A DNA stretch of 64,000 nucleotides from Thinopyrum elongatum (GCA_011799875.1 CM022298.1:190610423-190674422); one strand, 5' to 3'; shown: positions 45,801 to 58,404, counted from the first letter of the stretch. Notes: generated from the letters alone by a model not told the origin. Numbers and translations are program-made.

Positions 45801-47174
45801 CACCTTGTAAAGTACAGGGATTTCTCGCCGTCTGAAGATGGTACCTTGTATTTCAGAGACCGCATCATCGTACCTCGCTTCGAGCTTCTGACCGAAATGG
45901 TCATGAAGGAGGCACATGATACCCCGCTATCTATTCATCCGGGTAGCACCAAGATGTATCGTGATCTCCGTCAAAGGTACTGGTGGTCTAAAATGAAGCA
46001 GGATATTGCTTGATATGTTGCTGAATGTGATGTGTGTCGTCGCGTTAAAGCAGAACATCAGAAACCAGCTAGAATTCTGCAACCACTTCCTATTCCTGTA
46101 TGGAAATGGGATAAGGTTCAGATGGATTTCATTACAGGACTTCCCAGGTCACAGAAGGGTCACGATGCTATTCTTGTCGTCGTCGACCAACTTTCTAAAG
46201 TTGCACACTTTCTGCCCGTCAAGGAAACTATCACTGCTAGCCAGTTAGCAGAGTTGTATATCTCCAGAATTGTATCACTCCACGGTATTCCGAAGGAGAT
46301 CAGTTCGGACCGTGGCGGTCTTTTCACCTCCAAGTTCTGGGAAAGTTTCCAAGTAGCTATGGGAACTCATATTACCTGGAGTTCAGCTTATCACCCCCAA
46401 TCCCAAGGCCAAGTCGAGCGAGTCAACCAAGTGCTTGAAGACATGCTTCGGGCTTGTGTTATTTCTTTCAGTAAGAAGTGGGAAGAATCTCTCCCGTATG
46501 CCGAGTTCTCTTATAACAACAGCTATCAAGCCAGCTTGAAAATGGCTCCCTTCGAAGTACTATATGGACGTAAGTGTCGAACCCCTCTGAATTGGTCAGA
46601 AACTGGGGAACGACCGCTCGTGGGTCCGGATATTATTCAACACGCCGAAGAACAAGTTCGTATTGTTCGAGAAAATCTCAAGGTGGCTCAGGACCGCCAG
46701 AAGAGCAACTATGATCGTAAACGATGGGGTTTGACTTATCAACCTGCTGATCAGGCTTATCTACGAGTCACTCCTATGAAGGGCACTCACCGTTTTGGAA
46801 TCAAGGGCAAGCTAGCTCTGTGCTACATTGGTCCTTTCCGCATAATTGCTAGACGTGGTCAGGTGGCGTATAAACTGGAGTTGCCGCCGCAATTCTCTCA
46901 TATCCACGACGTCTTCCATGTGTCGCAACTTCGTAAATGCTTCAAGGAATCTCCGCACCGAGCTGTGGATCACGAAATGCTCGAATTGCATGATGATCTT
47001 TCTTATAAGGAGCATCCGATCCGCATTCTCGATGAAGCTGAACGTCGAACCCGTCAGAAGGTTACCAAGTTCCTCAAAGTACAGTGGTCAAATCATACTG
47101 AAGATGAAGCCACTTGGGAACGCGAGGATAATCTTCGTGCGGAATACCCCGAACTTTTTCCTTCTACCTCTTAA
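42843..47174 (+). pseudogene. Tekay-like gag-pol polyprotein, two nonsense mutations
   Basis: A single frame of 1443 codons with two TGA stops (45429-45431 and 46011-46013). Family context (L-W-R-H-Y-L, D-I-A-R-Y-V) indicates CGA to TGA in both. The start M-A-D-D-P-P-P-P-P follows GCAGG. Order: Retrotrans_gag (W-L-R-D-I to W-W-E-S), protease F-D-S-G-A-S (Asp ~348), RT with Y-L-D-D at residues 665-668, RNase H (Y-C-D-A-S-R-E), integrase finger (H…H, C-D-V-C). Integrase core: Asp 46125-46127, Asp 46308-46310, Glu 46416-46418 (D-D35E). A chromodomain follows (H-P-I-R-I-L-D-E to W-E-R-E-D-N-L). No CCHC knuckle is visible where expected (~43720-43790), so part of gag is altered. No frameshift elsewhere. 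Confidence 0.9.
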
Positions 47175-47210
47175 TTCTCGGGACAAGAATTCTTGTTAGT
47201 AGAGGAGATT

Positions 47211-50200
47211 TGTAAAACCCCATGTATTAAGCTACAGTAATCACCCTTTTGATTATGCCATGTCATCATGATCAACAGTGGTTAATCATCATTAGTATCA
47301 TATCTCTTTTCAAATTCAAATTCAAATGGAAATTCAAATGAAAGTGGAAAATAAAAGTTGTGCAACATGAAAACTAAAATGTTCAATAAATGACAAATAA
47401 TACAGAGACCATTCTAAAATTGTAACCAACATTAAATAAATTAATTAGGTGACCCAAACCTCTTTTAACAGTGGCTGAAAATAATATTTACAAGCCTTTT
47501 AATTAATCTAGATCAAATATGAAATGGTGTTTTGCCCAAACTAGTTTTTGGTGTTAGGGTATAACGCACTAGTATTTATGGACTAGGTCACACTTTTTAC
47601 AAAAAACCATTTGGGGTTCAAATAATTAACAAAACAGAAAAGAAAAGAAACAGAAAAAGAGAAAAAGAGAAAAAGAAAAAGGCCTAAAGGATCTACTGTG
47701 CAATCGGCCTACCGCTACAGCCGCGGCCCAGCCCACCCCCGCGCTATCCCCCACCTCCCGCACTGCTCACGCCGCTGCTGTCGAGCACCTGGTGCAAGTG
47801 AGCCAGGCCCCCCCTCCGAGCGATCGACAGCGCGCCCGCTGGGTTAAAGAGCAACCCCGCACTCCCCCCTGGCGAACCCTAGCCCAGTTCCCCCCTTCCT
47901 CCCTCGCTCCCCGCTTCACCCGACGCCGCCATGGACGGCCACCACTGAAGCTCGCGGCCGCCGTGCCCCGCTCGTCCCCGCGTCTTGTCCAGAAGCTCTG
48001 GAGCCCTCGTCTCCGTCAAGCTGCTGCCCTGCTTCGTCTTGGGGAGCAGCGCCATCACCGCATCGTCTCCGTCAACGCCCGCGGCCACCGAAACTTCGCC
48101 GCGTCGATCCCCTGCTCTGCTGCTCCTAAACTGATCAACAAGCACTCCGTACGCTCCTCGGTGAGCTCCGCATCCTCCCCTTCCTCCATCTTGCGCTAGC
48201 ACGAGCCGTAGCTAGCTGTCGCCATTGCCGTGCTCCTGTTTCTGCCCTGGAGCTCGTGGGTCACGCCCTCGTCCACCCCGTGCTAAGCCGTCGCCTCCGC
48301 CGTGTTTCTAGAGAGCCCAGGCATCGCGTGCGCGCAGTAGTTCATCTCGGGCGAGCCCCTGGGCTCGACCCCGAGCTTACCGTATTTCCGGCCGCCGCTA
48401 GAATCGATGCCGCCGCAGTTCCGGCCACCCCCGCGACCAACCACCCCCACCACGTGATGCGGCACGCTGCGCCCTTTCGATAGAGCCCAATCATGCCCCC
48501 GGAGATGCCCTATGCGCGAAACCCGAGCTCACCGAAGCTCGGCGCCGCCTTCGGGCTCGCCGGCGCGCTCCGGTGGCCGGTGCTGACGTGGCTGCCACTT
48601 GGCACCATGGGCCCCGCCTCCCTGCCGCTGACCACGGGCCCCACTGGACCCCGTTGACCCCAGTCAACGCGCTGACGTGGCCGCCCGGTCTCACTGACAT
48701 GTGGGGCCCGGTCGTTTAAACGAATTTAAAATAAATAGAAAATCTGTTAATTAGTTAGTTAATTAGTTTAAACACTAATCAGTCACTAACTGCTGGGCCC
48801 CACCTACTAATTAATCCAGTTAATTAATTTAACCCCTCTGTTAATGTCACAGTGTATGACATGTGGGTCCCACCTGTCAGGTTTGACCCTGGTCAGCCAG
48901 AGTTGACTGCTGACGTCACCATTATGTCATGCTGACATCACCAAACACTGTTCTGGATAATGTTGAGTTAAATAAATATTTAAATTCCAGAAATTAATAA
49001 AAACTTTAGAAAATCATATCTTTTAATACGTCACTCCGATCGAAAAACTTTATACATGAAAATTGCTCAGAACGACGAGACGAATCCGATTACGTGATCC
49101 GTTCGTCCGTCACACGTCCCTAACTATCCGAACATGCAACCGTTCCCCTCTTTTTGTCTGTCCGAAAAGCCGGACACCGGGAATACTTTCCCGGATGTTT
49201 TTCTCTTTCGCCGGTATTACCTAGCCCTACGATAGAACACCGCTAGCTCTTCTTATTGATATGGCATGCACTTGTTTGCTTAGTATTTACTGTTTCCTCC
49301 CCCTCTTCTCTCTCGGTAGCCCCCGACACCGACGTCGTCCCCGAGGCCGACACTGCTCCGGAGCCCGAAGACACCATTGAAAACCTTGCCCTTGCTGCCG
49401 AGCAACCAGGCAAGCCCCCCTTGAGCATACCGATATCGCCCATTCTAATTTCTCATGCTTGCATTAGAATTGCTGCTGCTACTGCTTTACCTATTCTGAT
49501 GCATAGCCTGTTTATTGTAACCTGCTGTTGGTAATTAGCTGCATAACCTAAACTGCTTAGTATAGGCTCGGTAGAGACCTATCAGTGACCCCACTAGTCC
49601 CGACCGCCCCGCTGGATTATCCGAAGACCCGATCAACGGGATTGAAGACCAGGCCCCGACACCGCACATCACCCCCCCCCCTTAGTTGTAACGACACTGC
49701 AGCGTTACTATCGAGTGCCGAGGGTGAAACCTCTTGTAGCACTTCTGATGTTAACTCTGTAGATTAGCTATTCGGTCGTGGTCATCGAGGGTGATTCCTC
49801 CTTCACCGCTTCTGATAACGACGCCGTTGTACAACACCTCAAGTGTGAACCCAGTGAGGGTGATTCCTCCGAGTTCACCTTGACGGATACATCGAGTAGG
49901 AATCCAACGAGGGTGATACCTTGGATTCCCCTGATGTTATGGACACACGAATACTTGGACCTTACAATGTTACATGGATAGGCGGGTCGACCCTGAGGGG
50001 TACCCGCATGTGCCTGAGAGGCGAGTGTTGTGAAGACGGGTGCCTGTGTGGTGCCCGAGTGAGAATACGAGGCGTGGCCGGGCATTCTTGGCCCTTGCTG
50101 CAAGTCCTCGAGACGGGGCGACGGGGTCACATCTTTCGTGAGTCTCTGCTTGTTACCACAAGCCCAAGGTACTAACGATTTGGATATTTGATCTGAGCAG

Positions 50201-51371
50201 GCCTCTGGTCTGATAGCACTAACCATCACGTGGGCATAGTATGGGCGTTCTGCATCGTAGCATCAGCCAAAAGCTTTGTCAGACGTCCAATTCAGCATTG
50301 TGGCCGGGTCGGATCGTGCCGTTGGCGCTGGTATCCACCCTGCTCGCAACGACCCGGAGTGCATAGGGTGACGGCCCAAGACCCCTGAGCGCTTAGGATG
50401 TAGACCGGCGGGGACCTCTCTGCTGAGCTCTAGGTAGGGCTGCGGTGTATCATTTGGCCGAGGCCGGGCATGACCCGGAAAAGTGTGTCCGGCCGGAGTT
50501 AAGCGAGCGTGTTGGGTAAGTTGGTGCACCCCTGCAGGGAAGAAAAGTTCTATCGATAGCCGGTCCTACGGTAAAGGACACTCGGAGTTGTATCCCGATC
50601 GATACAGCTAGAAGATGAGATGAGACCTGGATATGAGGCTCTGGGATTGCTTCTCGCAGGGAGTCGAGAAGGGATCTCAGGACGAGGTTGATGACTGTAT
50701 GGCTCTGGGATTGCTTTCTCGCAGGGCGTCGAGAAAGGATCTCTGGGTGAGGATGAGACTTAATGATACTGCTACATTATATTGTACTATTCTACTCTCT
50801 TCTATTGCTGCAAGACCCCTGAAGATGCTAGTCTTCGATAGGACTAGGCCTTCTCTCTATTCTGGCATTTCTGCAGCCCAGTCCACATATACAGCCTCTC
50901 TTTGATAATGTTGCATATGTAGTGTAGATCCTTGCTTGCTGAGTACTTCTGAGTACTCACGGTTGCTTTGTTTTCCTTTTCTCCCCACATCAGTTTATCG
51001 TGACCAGATGACGGAGCCCCTGAGACAGCTGTCCCCGCCGACGATCGCTACTACTACCCCGAGGGTGGATATTACTTGGAGCTTGCCGTCGACCAGGAGT
51101 AGGTTCGGATCGTAGTGTTTTATTTTGCCCCGCCTTTTTAAAGGCCTTTCTGTTTCTGTTTCATATCTGTACTCAGATATCTGATGCTTCCGCTGACGCT
51201 TGTTCGCAAGATTATGTATTCGAGCCCTTGAGGCCCCTGGCTTGTAATATAAAGCTTGTATGACTTTATTTATGTTTTAGAGTTGTGTTGTGATATCTTC
51301 CTGTGAGTCCTTAGGCTTGATTGTGTGCATTTGCGTGTATGATTAGTGCATGTTGAGCCGGGGGCGTCACA
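47211..51371 (+). repeat. Tekay-like element, 3' LTR
   Basis: 4161 bp, starting TGTAAAACCCC (one base different from the 5' LTR) and ending GGCGTCACA. It is preceded by the polypurine tract AGAGGAG at 47201-47207. It lacks about 23 bp near 51110 that the 5' LTR has (GGAGGGTCCCAGGCAGGAGG region). Confidence 0.92.
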
Positions 51372-52511
51372 GATGTGGAACCCCTTCAAGGTGCTAAGGA
51401 CACATATTGGCAAAAGCTCAAGACTCTTTATTTCTATTTTAGTGATCCAAGATCAGATTGAGTCCATAGAAAAGCCAATACTATTAAAAGGGGATGAGGT
51501 GTTGCTAATGGATTGCTTGCTCAACTGCTTAGTGATATTGCTCCAAAGCCCTCAACCACTTGCTCCATCCAAATATGTCAAAACTCTAATCTCCAACTCG
51601 GCCCCACCGATATTTCCTACCCGGCACCACCGAGTTCCTATGACATAGCCACTGTTAGAAACCCTAGCAATTCGGTTTCATCGATACGGGTCTCGGTCTC
51701 ATCGAGATGGTCTTGCCAACGCTCTGTGACTTGTTGCATTTATTTTGGTCTCATCGATTTATGCAATCGGTCTCACTGAGTTGGCTTAACATTCTCTCTG
51801 TTGCCTTATTGCTTCAATTCGGTCTCACCGAGTTGTTGCAATCAATGCCACTGAGATAATGTTTGCCCTAAAGCCCTAGCACATCGGTCTCACCGAGTTG
51901 TTTCAGTCGGTCCCACCAAGATTCCTAATGTTCAAATTTTGAACTAATCAGTCCCACCGAGTTTAGCTATTCGGTCTCACCGAGATTGGCCAAATGTGTG
52001 TAACGGTTAGATTTTGTGTGGAAGCTATATATACCCCTCCACCCCCTTCTCCATATGTGAGAGAGCCATCAGAACGTGCCTACGCTTCCACCATACATTT
52101 TCTGAGAGAGAACAACCTACTCATGTGTTGAGATCAAGATATTCCAATCCTACCACAAGAATCTTTATTTCTAGCCTTCCCCAAGTTGCTTTCCACTCAA
52201 ATCATATTTCCACCATATCCAAATCTGTAAGAGAGAGTTGATTGTTGGGGAGACTATCATTTGAAGCACAAGAGCAAGGAGTTCATCATCAACACACCAT
52301 CTATTACCTTTTGGAGAGTGGTGTCTCCTAGATTGGTTAGGTGTCGCTTGAGAGCCTCCGTCAAGATGTGGAGTTGAACCAAGAAGTTTGTAAGGGCAAG
52401 GAGATCGCCTACTTCGTGAAGATCTAGCCGAGTGAGGCAAGTCCTTCATGGGTGATGGCCATGGTGGGATAGACAAGGTTGCTTCTTCGTGGACCCTTCG
52501 TGGGTGGAGCC

Positions 52512-53432
52512 TGTCGGATTCAGGGGCTCCGCCGACCCAAGAAGGTTCGAACTCTAGGGCGTGAATGAAGGATCTCGCTTCACAACGACGCTAGCTCGCC
52601 ATACCCAAGGCTTGATCTCATCGAGTGCGTGGGATCATGTGGAAGGGATGAACACAGAGATTTACCCAGGTTCAGGCCACCTTGCGGTGTAAAATCCTAT
52701 TCCTGATTTTGGTGGATTGGCCTCACAAGGAGGTAGAGGATGAACTAGTATAGTGGATGAGCAGCCTCGCATGGGCTCAAGTGGTGAGGATGAATCGGTC
52801 TGGGTCGGATCCTTTCTACTGTGGTGGCTAGCCCATATTTATAGTGGCCTTGGTCCTCTTCCCTCATAGCTTAGGCGGGAAGGGATTCCACAATGGCCAA
52901 TTTTGAAAGGGGACAAGGAGTACATCTTATCCTGATGAAAGGTAGTCTCCGCCTACAAAGCTTCTGGCCATGACGCAATGGTGGGCTCGGCGATGACATC
53001 CGTCCCGCCGAGCTCGTGGTCTTGGTCTTGTTGCACCAGAATGGCAAGCCTTGGGGCCTTCCTCGGGAACCTACGCCGGCCCTTGCTCCCTTAGCACCGA
53101 AGAGGAAATTGTCCCCTCTGCGCCTGTTGGCGTCCCCTGGCCTTGGTCGTCCTGGCTCATGTCATCGCAGCCTCATGAGGCAGGAGGCTTGCATAGATTT
53201 CTCTGCTCCTCGGGAGGCAGGCTTGGTGAGCTGCTCCTCTGGAGGTCTTGGCGTCGCTTGCCTCACGAGGCTGGGGCCCTCGCGAGGGTCCTGTCTTGGG
53301 GGTCTTGAAGCTTGCACTACTAGGAGAAAGCCAACTAGCAGCGCTGGAAAGCCTACTACCGGTCCGTCGATGAGCCCGCGCGCTGGGCTGCAGGCAGCAA
53401 GTCTGGGTACCCCCGACCCTAGAACGCCGACA
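52512..53432 (-). repeat. Third Tat element, left LTR (its 3' LTR)
   Basis: 921 bp. A minus-strand TATAAATAT box lies at about 52836-52844. Near 53320-53370 it has text absent from the other LTR. Short palindromes of the type GCCTCATGAGGC and CCCTCGCGAGGG recur at about 53172, 53262 and 53276. Confidence 0.9.
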
Positions 53433-53730
53433 GTAGCCCCTGGGCCCAAGGCGTGCCCAGCCTAACTTCGAGGCAAAGGCAAGGAGTGAGGGTGAAGCGC
53501 TGCGGGCCCCAATCGCCTGCAGGCCAGGCTCGACGTGTGGCGCATGATGGGACGTGGACGCCTCCACTTCCACACGTCGCCTTGGCAACTGCCCGGGCTG
53601 ACAGAAAGCCTGGCGTGCGCCACAAGGCCATCATTGCCCCGCAGCGCACCCGTCTTCCGCTCCTTCCTTCCTCTGCAAGCTCGCGTTTTGCCCACCGGAT
53701 CTCGCACATGCTTCATCCCGTCGTGTCGCC

Positions 53731-54768
53731 ATGGCCCCCAAGAGGAAAAGGGGCGAGGCCTCGTCGGCGACGAGCCGCCAGGTGGGGCCAGAACCTGCGC
53801 TGGGCCGGCCCACCGTGCTCAATCTCGAAGGACTAGATAAGGTCCCATAGGTGATCGCCGCCGACTCCAATGAGTGGAAAGCGACTAAGATCTGGCCTGC
53901 CTCCAGGTCTTCAGCCAACCTGGAAGTTACCAACATCTCCCTTGACCTTCATACCATCTTCGCCGGCCTCCTGCCGCCGTTTTTGGATTTCTTCAATGCC
54001 GTGCTCATGCACTACCAGGTCCACGCGTTCCATCTCAACCCAGAGTCCATTGTCCTCCTCTCCACCTTCACGTTCTCGTGCGAGGCCTTCGTGGGCATCG
54101 CCCCGTCCGTGGCTCTGCTCCGCCACTTCTTCTCCCTTCAGATGATCACCGGCGAGCAGCGCTCGGGGTGCGTGCCGCTCCGAGCGGTGGACGCGATGGC
54201 GGGCGCGGGTGTTGACGTTGAGCTCCATCCGAAGGTGGAGGGCTTCCGGAGGCAGTGGGTGTATGTTAATGTTGCCGTTTACAGCCCCCTGCTCTAGACT
54301 CCGATGGCCCCCGCGAAGCCGAGCTCTAGTTGGGAGCATGCGAAGCTTGTCGACCCGCGGCTCGCTCGAGTTATGGCCAGGCTGGCTGACCTGAGGAAGG
54401 CGGGCGTGATGATGGTGATGGTGGTGAGGGAGTTCGTCCGATGGCGAATTGCTCCTCTCCAGCTTCATTCCCTCCCAATGTGGGCCTTCACCGGCCGCAA
54501 GGATTCCATGAGGCTTCAAGAGGCTTCCCTTCCCTCCAGTGTGCTACGCGGAATACTCCACCTCCTGACCGACGGAGAAGCTGCCGTACTCCCTCAGGAA
54601 GGGCTCCCCCTGTACAATTATCCAAACGGGGGAGCCTATGCCAAAGCGATGTCGCGCTTCGACGAGTGGGGCTGCTCCCCTAAGGACACACGGGGCCCCG
54701 CGACAACCCCCTTCTGGTGGCACCCAGCATCGAGGGTCCCGAGGCTGAAGCCTCCGGAGCAACCGTGA
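53731..54768 (+). pseudogene. Third Tat element, antisense gene, first exon
   Basis: ATG at 53731 (M-A-P-K-R-K-R-G-E), one frame to 54768 with TAG at 53848-53850 and at 54295-54297. It contains N-P-E-S-I-V-L-L-S-T-F-T-F-S-C-E-A-F-V-G-I-A-P, the counterpart of the Transposase_28-like region in the inner element, and later V-R-W-R-I-A-P-L-Q, matching R-R-R-I-A-P-L-Q there. It lies on the strand opposite gag-pol, as in the inner element. Confidence 0.7.
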
Positions 54769-55495
54769 AGGAGCATGCCGGGGCGCCTGCCCCGCAGCGG
54801 TCCACCTGCGCGACTCCGGCCGGTGAGTAAGATGCTCCTCCTGAGGACGCGTCCATCGCCCCAGGGGAGGGGGACCGCACGCCGAACTCCAGCGCGCCGA
54901 CTCCCGGCCTCCGCGCTCCCCAGAGGAGGGCGAGGCACAGTGGCCGCGCTAATTCGTCCTCGTGGGCCTTGAAGAAGAGGAAATGGATCGCCACGGATGA
55001 GTAATTCTTCAGCTTTCCCTGTTCTCTGCTCATCAACCCCTCCTGACCCTTATTTCTCAGGTTTCCGTCGGGCGGATGGGCGAAGGAGCTCCCATCGCCA
55101 TCCTCTAGAGTGCGGGAGCACCCCGCGGCCGAGCTTGCGCCCTCTGGAGGGTCGCGCTCTTCCCGAGGCGACCCTTGGCGGCACGCAGCCCTAAAGCCCC
55201 GGCGGCCTCCGACGAGAGCAGCGTCAAGCTTGTGTTGGTGGTGCCGCCGCTCATCCCGATGTCGCCTGGCGGCCCTTGGGATTTCCACAAGCCGACGAGC
55301 GGCCCGATATCGGTCTCACGCGGGGCCATGCCTCGGGCCGCGAGAGTGGGCGCCAAGCCGGCCAGCCCTGGGTTTCCGTCCAATGCTGCCGGACCTTCCG
55401 GGGACCCTACTGCAGCCGGGGGCGCAGAGCAGGTCCCTGGCCGAGCGTTGGAGCTCACGCGCGGTCGGGGTGCCATCTGGCACGGCCTTCTTTAG
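54769..55495 (+). other. Probable middle exons and introns of the third Tat antisense gene
   Basis: A Pro/Ser/Arg-rich frame ends K-K-R-K-W-I-A-T-D-E at a donor-like GTAATT (about 55000). It is followed about 60 bp later by an acceptor TTATTTCTCAG (~55060) and more coding-like text. Exact exon limits cannot be fixed because the frames are damaged. Confidence 0.4.
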
Positions 55496-56591
55496 GGCGT
55501 GAGGGGCGCGCTGGACCGGCTTGAGGTTGAGCTTGGCGACGTCGACGCCCACCTCGAGGCCGAACATCAGTGCTTGGCGCGCGAGTGGCGCTGGCTCGAA
55601 GTTGCTGTGAACTTCAGCCACCTCCAGCACGAAGCAACTCACACGAAGGACAAGGCATCCACCGCCGCAACCAAAGATCCCCGCGACCGCGCCTTCGAGG
55701 AGGCGCGAGCAGGAGCTCCTGGCCTCCATCGCGACCCTGGAGCGGCAAGCCCGAGAGCATGGGGTCACCGCACTCGTCCCTACGAAAGGGTTGCCGAGCC
55801 GCGAAGTGGAGCTCCGCGCCCTTGGGGAGGCATTGGAACTGGTGGCGTCAGAACAGGACCTGGAGCGCGATCGGCTGGAGACGATGGAGCGCCAACTGAT
55901 GACCGCCGAGGCCGCTCTGGCCTCCCGGGAGGCGAGTGTCCAGGAGGAGGCCAGCGAGAGGGTCGCGGGGGTCCGCTGGGCCCTTTCCCATTACTATCGC
56001 GTGAAGTTGAAGCTTCAGGAGTCCCGTTTCTACGAACAGCGCGACGAGCTGAAGGGCAAGGCCGACGGGCTCAAGAAGAAGTTAGCCGAAGCAGAGCGGC
56101 GTGAGAAAGCCGCGCTGGATGCCCAGGCCGCAGGCGAAGTGGAGTTGTCTTCCCTCTACGAGCAGGTGGTGGACGTCACCTCCCTCGTGGAGCGGGCATC
56201 GGACAAGGCGAACCTAGCCCGGGGACTACAGCACACGCGCTCCCAGATGTTCCCGGCCCTTGAGCAGAGGTTCCGTCGGGCCCTGAGTAGCATCTGCGAA
56301 GAGAGCGTCTCCAGCCCGCTCATTGCTGACGACGCAGGCTACCTTGGCGTCTTCACCAGGGTCATGGAGCGTCTTGAAGGAGGGGCTGAGAAGGTACGCC
56401 AGCTCATCGAAGAGAAAAGCCGCGACCTTCTCGTGCGAGCATCCTCACGCGTCTTCAGCCACCTTCTTCGCTTCGACCCCGACTTCGACTTCGAGGCCGT
56501 GACAGCCCCCGTGCCCGAGGTGATTCAGGGTGCCCAGGGAGACTCGGTGGAGAACCATGTGGATGACCTGATTGCGGAGTTCACCCCGTAG
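55496..56591 (+). pseudogene. Third Tat element, antisense gene, coiled-coil last exon
   Basis: Coding-like from about 55499 with a frame change before 55791; the second part (55791-56591) is open to TAG. It has long heptad-like helices (E-L-V-A-S-E-Q-D-L-E-R-D-R-L-E and K-L-A-E-A-E-R-R-E-K), then a conserved-looking globular end (F-S-H-L-L-R-F-D-P-D-F-D-F-E) similar in position to F-S-N-I-F-K-S-L-P-K-G in the inner element. Function unknown. Confidence 0.65.
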
Positions 56592-57484
56592 GTGGCAAGG
56601 GCCAGCCTGAGGTCCAGGGGTGTGGGGCTGATAGTAGTGACGATGGCAGTGTGTCCCCTTAGGTTGTCTTTTTCCTGTTTGCCTGTCAAGACTTGAACAT
56701 GACCCCGTGGGGATGTAAAAGTACTTTGGAAGAAACGCCTTTATGATGTATGAACTAATGTTGTACTCCCTTAAGCCGCCTTCCCTTTACTTATTGCGTG
56801 CCTGCGGCCCCTGAGCTGGGATGGATCGTTGAGGTTACGCTGGGCCGCGAAGCCCGGCCGAGGCTAGGAGATGGATGTTCGCCAGGGACCTCGGGCAACA
56901 CGCGGATGATGGCTCGCTCGAGAGCATCACGCGAGGACTTAGGCACCAAGGCCTTGGTGAGGTGTGCGTAGAGGCAGGCCCGCGGCTGAATGGCCGTGCT
57001 CGGGCTGGCTTAAACGCAGGCACCGGCCCAGACCCCACTCACGGGACGATGGGTAGGCGAGCGTCAGGCAGCCATTGCTGCTCTTAAAAAGTTCGAGGAA
57101 CAGAAAACACCGCAGAAAAACCCCATCCCCTTTCGAATAAAGAAGCAAAAACTCCAAATTTCACTTCAAGAAGTGGAAAATTGGTTACAAGAGCGAGCGA
57201 AAGAAAAAGCGGCATCTGGTTCCTATACTAGTCTTCCCACCAGCGCGGAGCATGGGGCCTCCACTTGGCATGGGCATAGTCGCTGTTCGACCGTGTCATC
57301 CGCCAGCACGGAGCATGGGGCTTCCACTTGGGCGTGGGCGTACTCGCTGTTCGACCATGTCGTCCGCCAGCACGGAGCATGGGGATTCCACTTGGGCGTG
57401 GGTGGGAGCTCCCGTGAGGCCGTGGGGAGGTGCATCGAGAGACTCTGGGGCGTGTACAGCCCCACTCATTATGATGTGAGAGTG
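56592..57484. other. Spacer of the third Tat element
   Basis: Non-coding. Three tandem copies of a ~61-bp unit (GCACGGAGCATGGGG-TTCCACTTGG...GCTGTTCGACC) lie at about 57240-57400. Otherwise nothing recognisable. Confidence 0.6.
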
Positions 57485-58060
57485 TCATGGGTAGAACTTG
57501 CGGAGGTGCTGGATGTTCCAAGCACTCCGGACGTGGACCCCGTCCTCTGTCTCTGGGCGTGCGGTGCCGGGCCTGGAGACGCGAGCGGCCTTGAACGGAC
57601 CCTCCCCCCTGGGCGAGAGCCTATGGAGGCCCTCCCTGGAGAGGACCCGCCTCAGGACGGGGTCTCCGACTTCATGGGTCCGGGGCCAGATGTTGCGGCA
57701 ATGGTAGCGCTGCAGCGCCTGCCGGTACCTCGCGGCGCGGAGTGATGCTTGGCGATAGCCCTCCTCCCTGAGCACGAGATCTGTTCCCCGTGAGGCATCC
57801 TGATGCACCTCATCGATTGCCAAGACTCATGGGGAGCGACGCTTGACCTCGTGCGGGAGGACCGCCTCAGCCCCGTAGATGAGGAAGAATGGGGTTTGGC
57901 CGGTGGGCTTAGTCACAGCGGTGCGGATGGACCACGACACGGACTAAAGCTCACCGAGCCAGCACCTACCACAGACCTCAAGCTTCTTCTTGAAGCTCCT
58001 TGTCTTGAGGCCCCTCAGGACCTCTGCATTGGAGTGCTCGGCCTGGCTGATGCTCCATGG
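57485..58060 (-). pseudogene. Third Tat element, integrase C-terminal half
   Basis: On the minus strand Q-A-E-x-x-N-A-E-V-L-R-G-L-K-T-R (near 58045) matches the integrase of the inner Tat copy around its catalytic Glu. It then continues through I-Y-G-A-E-A-V-L-P and the DNA-binding tail to W-N-I-Q-H-L-R-K-F-Y-P and a stop at 57487-57485. Two or three in-frame stops lie in 57825-57940. The first two catalytic Asp residues are deleted. Confidence 0.8.
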
Positions 58061-58404
58061 CTGCGCCATCGAAGCATGATCCACCTGCGTTCCAAGGTCA
58101 GCACAATATGTTCTGAAGAGATGGGTTGTAACTGGGGGTCATCGATGTTAATGATGGGGCGCCGTATTGGCTCACGAGGGCCCCAGCCTCACGAGGCCTT
58201 GAAGATCTTGATGGTCGAGCCGACATGGATGGTGCGCGTGGGTCTTACTTCTGCCAACTTGGCAAACTTGTTCGTCGGTGACACACATGTAACAGTGGCG
58301 CTATGCCCGCTCAGTGATATCGCCTGCTTCCTTACCCATGCGCCTGCACCTGAAATCAGCCCCCTGGTTCCTTCGTCTTGTCGAGAGTCATTGCCGCCAT
58401 CGGA

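Larger units (their letters stand above)
38343..51371 (+). mobile_element. Ty3/gypsy chromovirus, Tekay/Del-like, full length
   Basis: LTRs are 38343-42229 (3887 bp) and 47211-51371 (4161 bp), both opening TGTAA-ACCCCATGTATTAAGCTA and closing GGCGTCACA. The TSD GATGT is perfect (38338-38342 and 51372-51376). An initiator-Met PBS, one long gag-pol frame with two stops, and a chromodomain at the C-terminus are present. Very long LTRs, a Met PBS and a chromodomain fit the Tekay/Del lineage. The left LTR has a ~306-bp deletion, so the LTRs differ in length. Confidence 0.92.
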
